64,000 nucleotides of DNA from Winslowiella arboricola (GTDB taxonomy: Bacteria > Pseudomonadota > Gammaproteobacteria > Enterobacterales > Enterobacteriaceae), in contig NZ_JAODIM010000038.1 of NCBI RefSeq assembly GCF_025527015.1, forward strand, positions 1 to 64,000. The letters are read 5' to 3'. Every line of letters begins with the position of its first letter. The first letter of the stretch is position 1. Made by a program: the position numbers and the translations under genes. Below are positions 61,663 to 64,000 of the stretch, in pieces. A model generated the notes under the pieces. It saw only the letters and a program-made list of their open reading frames with translations. It did no database searches and had not been told where the DNA came from.

Positions 61663-62307
61663 ATGAATCAAAGCCACTTTTTCGCCCACCTTTCCCGCCT
61701 GAAATTAATCAACCGCTGGCCGCTGATGCGTAATGTGCGCACCGAAAATGTCTCTGAGCACAGTCTGCAGGTGGCAATGGTCGCCCATGTACTGGCCGTG
61801 ATTAAAAATCAGAAATTTGATGGTCAGCTGAATGCTGAACGTATCGCCATGATGGCGCTGTATCACGATGCCAGTGAAGTATTAACCGGTGATCTGCCTA
61901 CCCCGGTGAAGTATTACAATGCACAGATTGCGCATGAATATAAAAAGATTGAGAAAATTGCGCAGCAAAAACTGATTGAGATGCTGCCGGATGATCTGCA
62001 GGATGCGTTTCGTCCATTACTGGATGAGCATCTGCATGCGCCGGAAGAGACCGCCGTGGTTAAACAGGCCGATGCCCTTTGCGCTTATCTGAAGTGCCTG
62101 GAAGAGCTGTCGGCGGGCAATAATGAGTTCCGTCAGGCTAAAGCTCGTCTGGAAAAGACCCTCGATCAGCGCCGCAGCCCGGAGATGGACTATTTTATTT
62201 CGGTGTTTGTGCCGAGCTTTAACTTATCGCTGGATGAGATTAGCCAGGATACGCCGCCCGTGTTCTTAATTAAAACGGAAACAGCAGCGGTACCAACAAC
62301 ACGCTAA
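61663..62307 (+). CDS. yfbR: YfbR, 5'-deoxynucleotidase (HD domain)
   Basis: A 214-residue HD-domain phosphohydrolase (E. coli 199) releasing phosphate from deoxynucleoside 5'-monophosphates. Metal-binding residues visible: [34 protein letters not shown] and the later Asp in [11 protein letters not shown]. It is longer than E. coli YfbR by about 15 residues at the C-terminus, and this tail overlaps the end of convergent yfbS by 38 bases. Confidence 0.95.
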   Translation: MNQSHFFAHLSRLKLINRWPLMRNVRTENVSEHSLQVAMVAHVLAVIKNQKFDGQLNAERIAMMALYHDASEVLTGDLPTPVKYYNAQIAHEYKKIEKIAQQKLIEMLPDDLQDAFRPLLDEHLHAPEETAVVKQADALCAYLKCLEELSAGNNEFRQAKARLEKTLDQRRSPEMDYFISVFVPSFNLSLDEISQDTPPVFLIKTETAAVPTTR

Positions 62308-64000
62308 CCACCAGCACCAGCAGCGTAAAAGGCACGCCGATTTTAACGAAATCGCTAAAACGGTAGCCACCAGGTGCCATCACCAGCGTATTGACCGGCG
62401 AGGATACCGGCGTCATAAAGGCGGCTGATGCGGCGATGGCAATAATCATGGTAAACGGATAAGGCGACAGCCCCATCTGATGCGCGGCGGCAATGCCAAT
62501 GGGCGCCATCAGTACCGCCGTGGCGGTGTTGGAGATAAACAGCCCGATGGTGGCGCAGAGTACAAACAGACAGATCAGCATAATATGCGGCCCGCTGCCG
62601 CCAGCAAACTCCATCAACCCCTGCACGATTAGCGCCACGCCGCCGGTTTTCTGCAACGCAATGGCAAACGGCATCATGCCGACAATCAACAGAATCCCCG
62701 GCCAGTGGATAGCTCGCAGCGCGCTCTCCATATCGATACAGCGAAAGCGGCCCATCAGCAGACAGGCAATCAGCGCGGCAATCGGATTGGGAATCGACTC
62801 TGTCAGCATCATCGCCACCATCAGCGCCAGGCAGAACAGCGCATGGGGCGCCTGACTGCTGGCTGGCGCCATATCGTCAACTTCCGCAGGCAGATTCAGC
62901 ACAATAAAATCACGTTTCTGCTGCTGCAACTGCATAATCAGTTTCCAGTCGCCAATCACCAGCAAAATATCACCCAGTTCCAGCGTTTCATCGACCAGCG
63001 CACCGTCCAGCACCTCACCACGACGACGAATCCCCACCACGCTGACGCCATAACGGCTGCGAAATGCCAGTTCGCGCAAGGTTTTGCCTGGCAACTCCGA
63101 ATCCGGTATCAGCGAGACTTCGGCCATGCCGACATCGCGCGCGCGATCGGAAAAATAGTCACCGCGCAGCACCAGCGGCTCCAGCAGCTGTTCGCCGCAG
63201 AACTCGCGCAGATCGATATCGGCCGCTGACATATCAATCAGCAGCACATCGCGCGCACGGAACTCAGTGCTGCCGGTGACCGCCACCATCACCCGCCGGA
63301 ATTTATGCCAGCGCTCCAGCCCCACCACGTTGGCGCCGTAGCGCTCACGCAGCTGCAGATCGTCGAGGCGATGCCCGACCAGCGGTGAGCCAACACGAAT
63401 CGACAAACGGCGGGCGCGCCCGGTAAGCTTGTAATCACGGATCAGGTCACGGAAAGTGCGACGATGGCGGGCGGCACTTTGCTGATGCTGCTCCGAAGGC
63501 AGCACCAGCCACCAGCGCGCCACCAGCATATACGCCACTCCCAGCAGTAAAATCACCAGGCCAATCGGTGTAACGGCAAAAAAGCCAAAGCCTGGCAAAC
63601 CTTCGCGCTGCAGTTCGCTGTTCACCACCAGATTAGGCGGCGTCGCCACCAGCGTCATCATGCCGCTAATTAAACCAGCAAAGCTTAGCGGCATCATCAG
63701 GCGGCCTGGCGCGGTGCCCATTTTCACCGCCACGCTCAGCACCACCGGGATAAAAATCGCCACCACGCCGGTGGAACTCATAAACGCACCCAGACCGGAG
63801 ACGGTAAGCATCAGCAGGATCAGCATTTTACTTTCGCTGCTGCCCGCCATTTTTACCAGCCACTCCCCCATCTGCAATGCCACGCCGGTGCGCACCAGCC
63901 CCTCGCCAATCACAAACAGCGCAGCAATCAGAATCACATTGGGATCGCTAAAACCGGCGGTGGCTTCCTGCAGCGTCAGGGTGCCGCTCAGCACAAACAC
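62270..64000 (-). CDS. yfbS: YfbS, SLC13/DASS-type membrane transporter with RCK/TrkA-C domains (5' end cut by the window edge)
   Basis: 576 residues visible; E. coli YfbS has 610, so about 34 N-terminal residues, including the start, lie beyond base 64000. Seen: [16 protein letters not shown], two central TrkA-C-like regulatory domains ([20 protein letters not shown]... and ...[20 protein letters not shown] in parts), and [18 protein letters not shown]. The substrate of YfbS is not established; the family carries dicarboxylates, sulfate or related anions. Confidence 0.93.
   Translation of the reverse strand: MFVLSGTLTLQEATAGFSDPNVILIAALFVIGEGLVRTGVALQMGEWLVKMAGSSESKMLILLMLTVSGLGAFMSSTGVVAIFIPVVLSVAVKMGTAPGRLMMPLSFAGLISGMMTLVATPPNLVVNSELQREGLPGFGFFAVTPIGLVILLLGVAYMLVARWWLVLPSEQHQQSAARHRRTFRDLIRDYKLTGRARRLSIRVGSPLVGHRLDDLQLRERYGANVVGLERWHKFRRVMVAVTGSTEFRARDVLLIDMSAADIDLREFCGEQLLEPLVLRGDYFSDRARDVGMAEVSLIPDSELPGKTLRELAFRSRYGVSVVGIRRRGEVLDGALVDETLELGDILLVIGDWKLIMQLQQQKRDFIVLNLPAEVDDMAPASSQAPHALFCLALMVAMMLTESIPNPIAALIACLLMGRFRCIDMESALRAIHWPGILLIVGMMPFAIALQKTGGVALIVQGLMEFAGGSGPHIMLICLFVLCATIGLFISNTATAVLMAPIGIAAAHQMGLSPYPFTMIIAIAASAAFMTPVSSPVNTLVMAPGGYRFSDFVKIGVPFTLLVLVVSVLLVPLLFPF

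Overview
The window reads as a chromosomal segment of a gammaproteobacterium of the order Enterobacterales. Nearly every housekeeping protein (GyrA, NrdA/B, UbiG, the Men enzymes, NuoA-N, LrhA, AlaA, YfbR, YfbS) matches the Escherichia coli homologue in length and sequence. Gene order (nuo - lrhA - alaA - yfbR - yfbS; menF-D-H-B-C-E next to elaB) is also enterobacterial. Some features point to Erwiniaceae (Pantoea/Erwinia/Mixta-like) rather than E. coli: OpgD and a chemoreceptor between elaB and elaA, a different set of genes between elaA and nuoN, and an abundant GTAG-type REP family. That family-level placement is inference. No tRNA, rRNA, CRISPR array, prophage or IS transposase was seen.

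Layout. 0-7 kb: REP array, rcsC (phosphorelay sensor, TTG start), a small membrane protein, a RelE-like toxin / XRE antitoxin pair, and gyrA. 7-13.6 kb: ubiG, then nrdA-nrdB-yfaE (class Ia ribonucleotide reductase) behind a promoter with NrdR-type and DnaA boxes, then a CinA-like gene. 13.7-22.4 kb: an accessory sugar operon with a periplasmic binding protein, DUF2291 lipoprotein, ABC ATPase, permease, split transketolase and FGGY kinase, plus a divergent SorC-type regulator. A shared palindrome (GAATA-WW-TATTC) lies at two internal points of the operon and is probably its operator. 22.4-27.0 kb: a single gene for a 1531-residue protein with a C-terminal SET-type lysine methyltransferase domain, helical HTH-like repeats and beta-type repeats. 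This is the most unusual gene in the window. 27.2-34.2 kb: the menaquinone operon menFDHBCE. 34.3-42.4 kb: elaB, an orphan NadS/HigA-like antitoxin, opgD (Tat-exported glucan enzyme), a chemoreceptor with a sigma-28 promoter, elaA, an MFS transporter and an HdeD-like membrane protein fused to a papain-like domain. 42.5-57.7 kb: the complete 13-gene nuo operon for respiratory complex I. 58.4-64 kb: lrhA, alaA, yfbR and a truncated yfbS.

How it works together. The men and nuo operons supply quinone and complex I for respiration. nrdAB-yfaE supplies deoxynucleotides and gyrA supports replication topology. rcsC, lrhA, opgD and the chemoreceptor are envelope, motility and surface-lifestyle functions. 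The accessory parts (toxin-antitoxin, sugar operon, SET protein, orphan antitoxin, papain-like fusion) sit between conserved blocks.

A repeated element is scattered through the intergenic space: 16 copies of a GTAG-led hairpin in nine loci, several as 46-bp-period arrays or inverted pairs. One copy lies inside the nuo operon.
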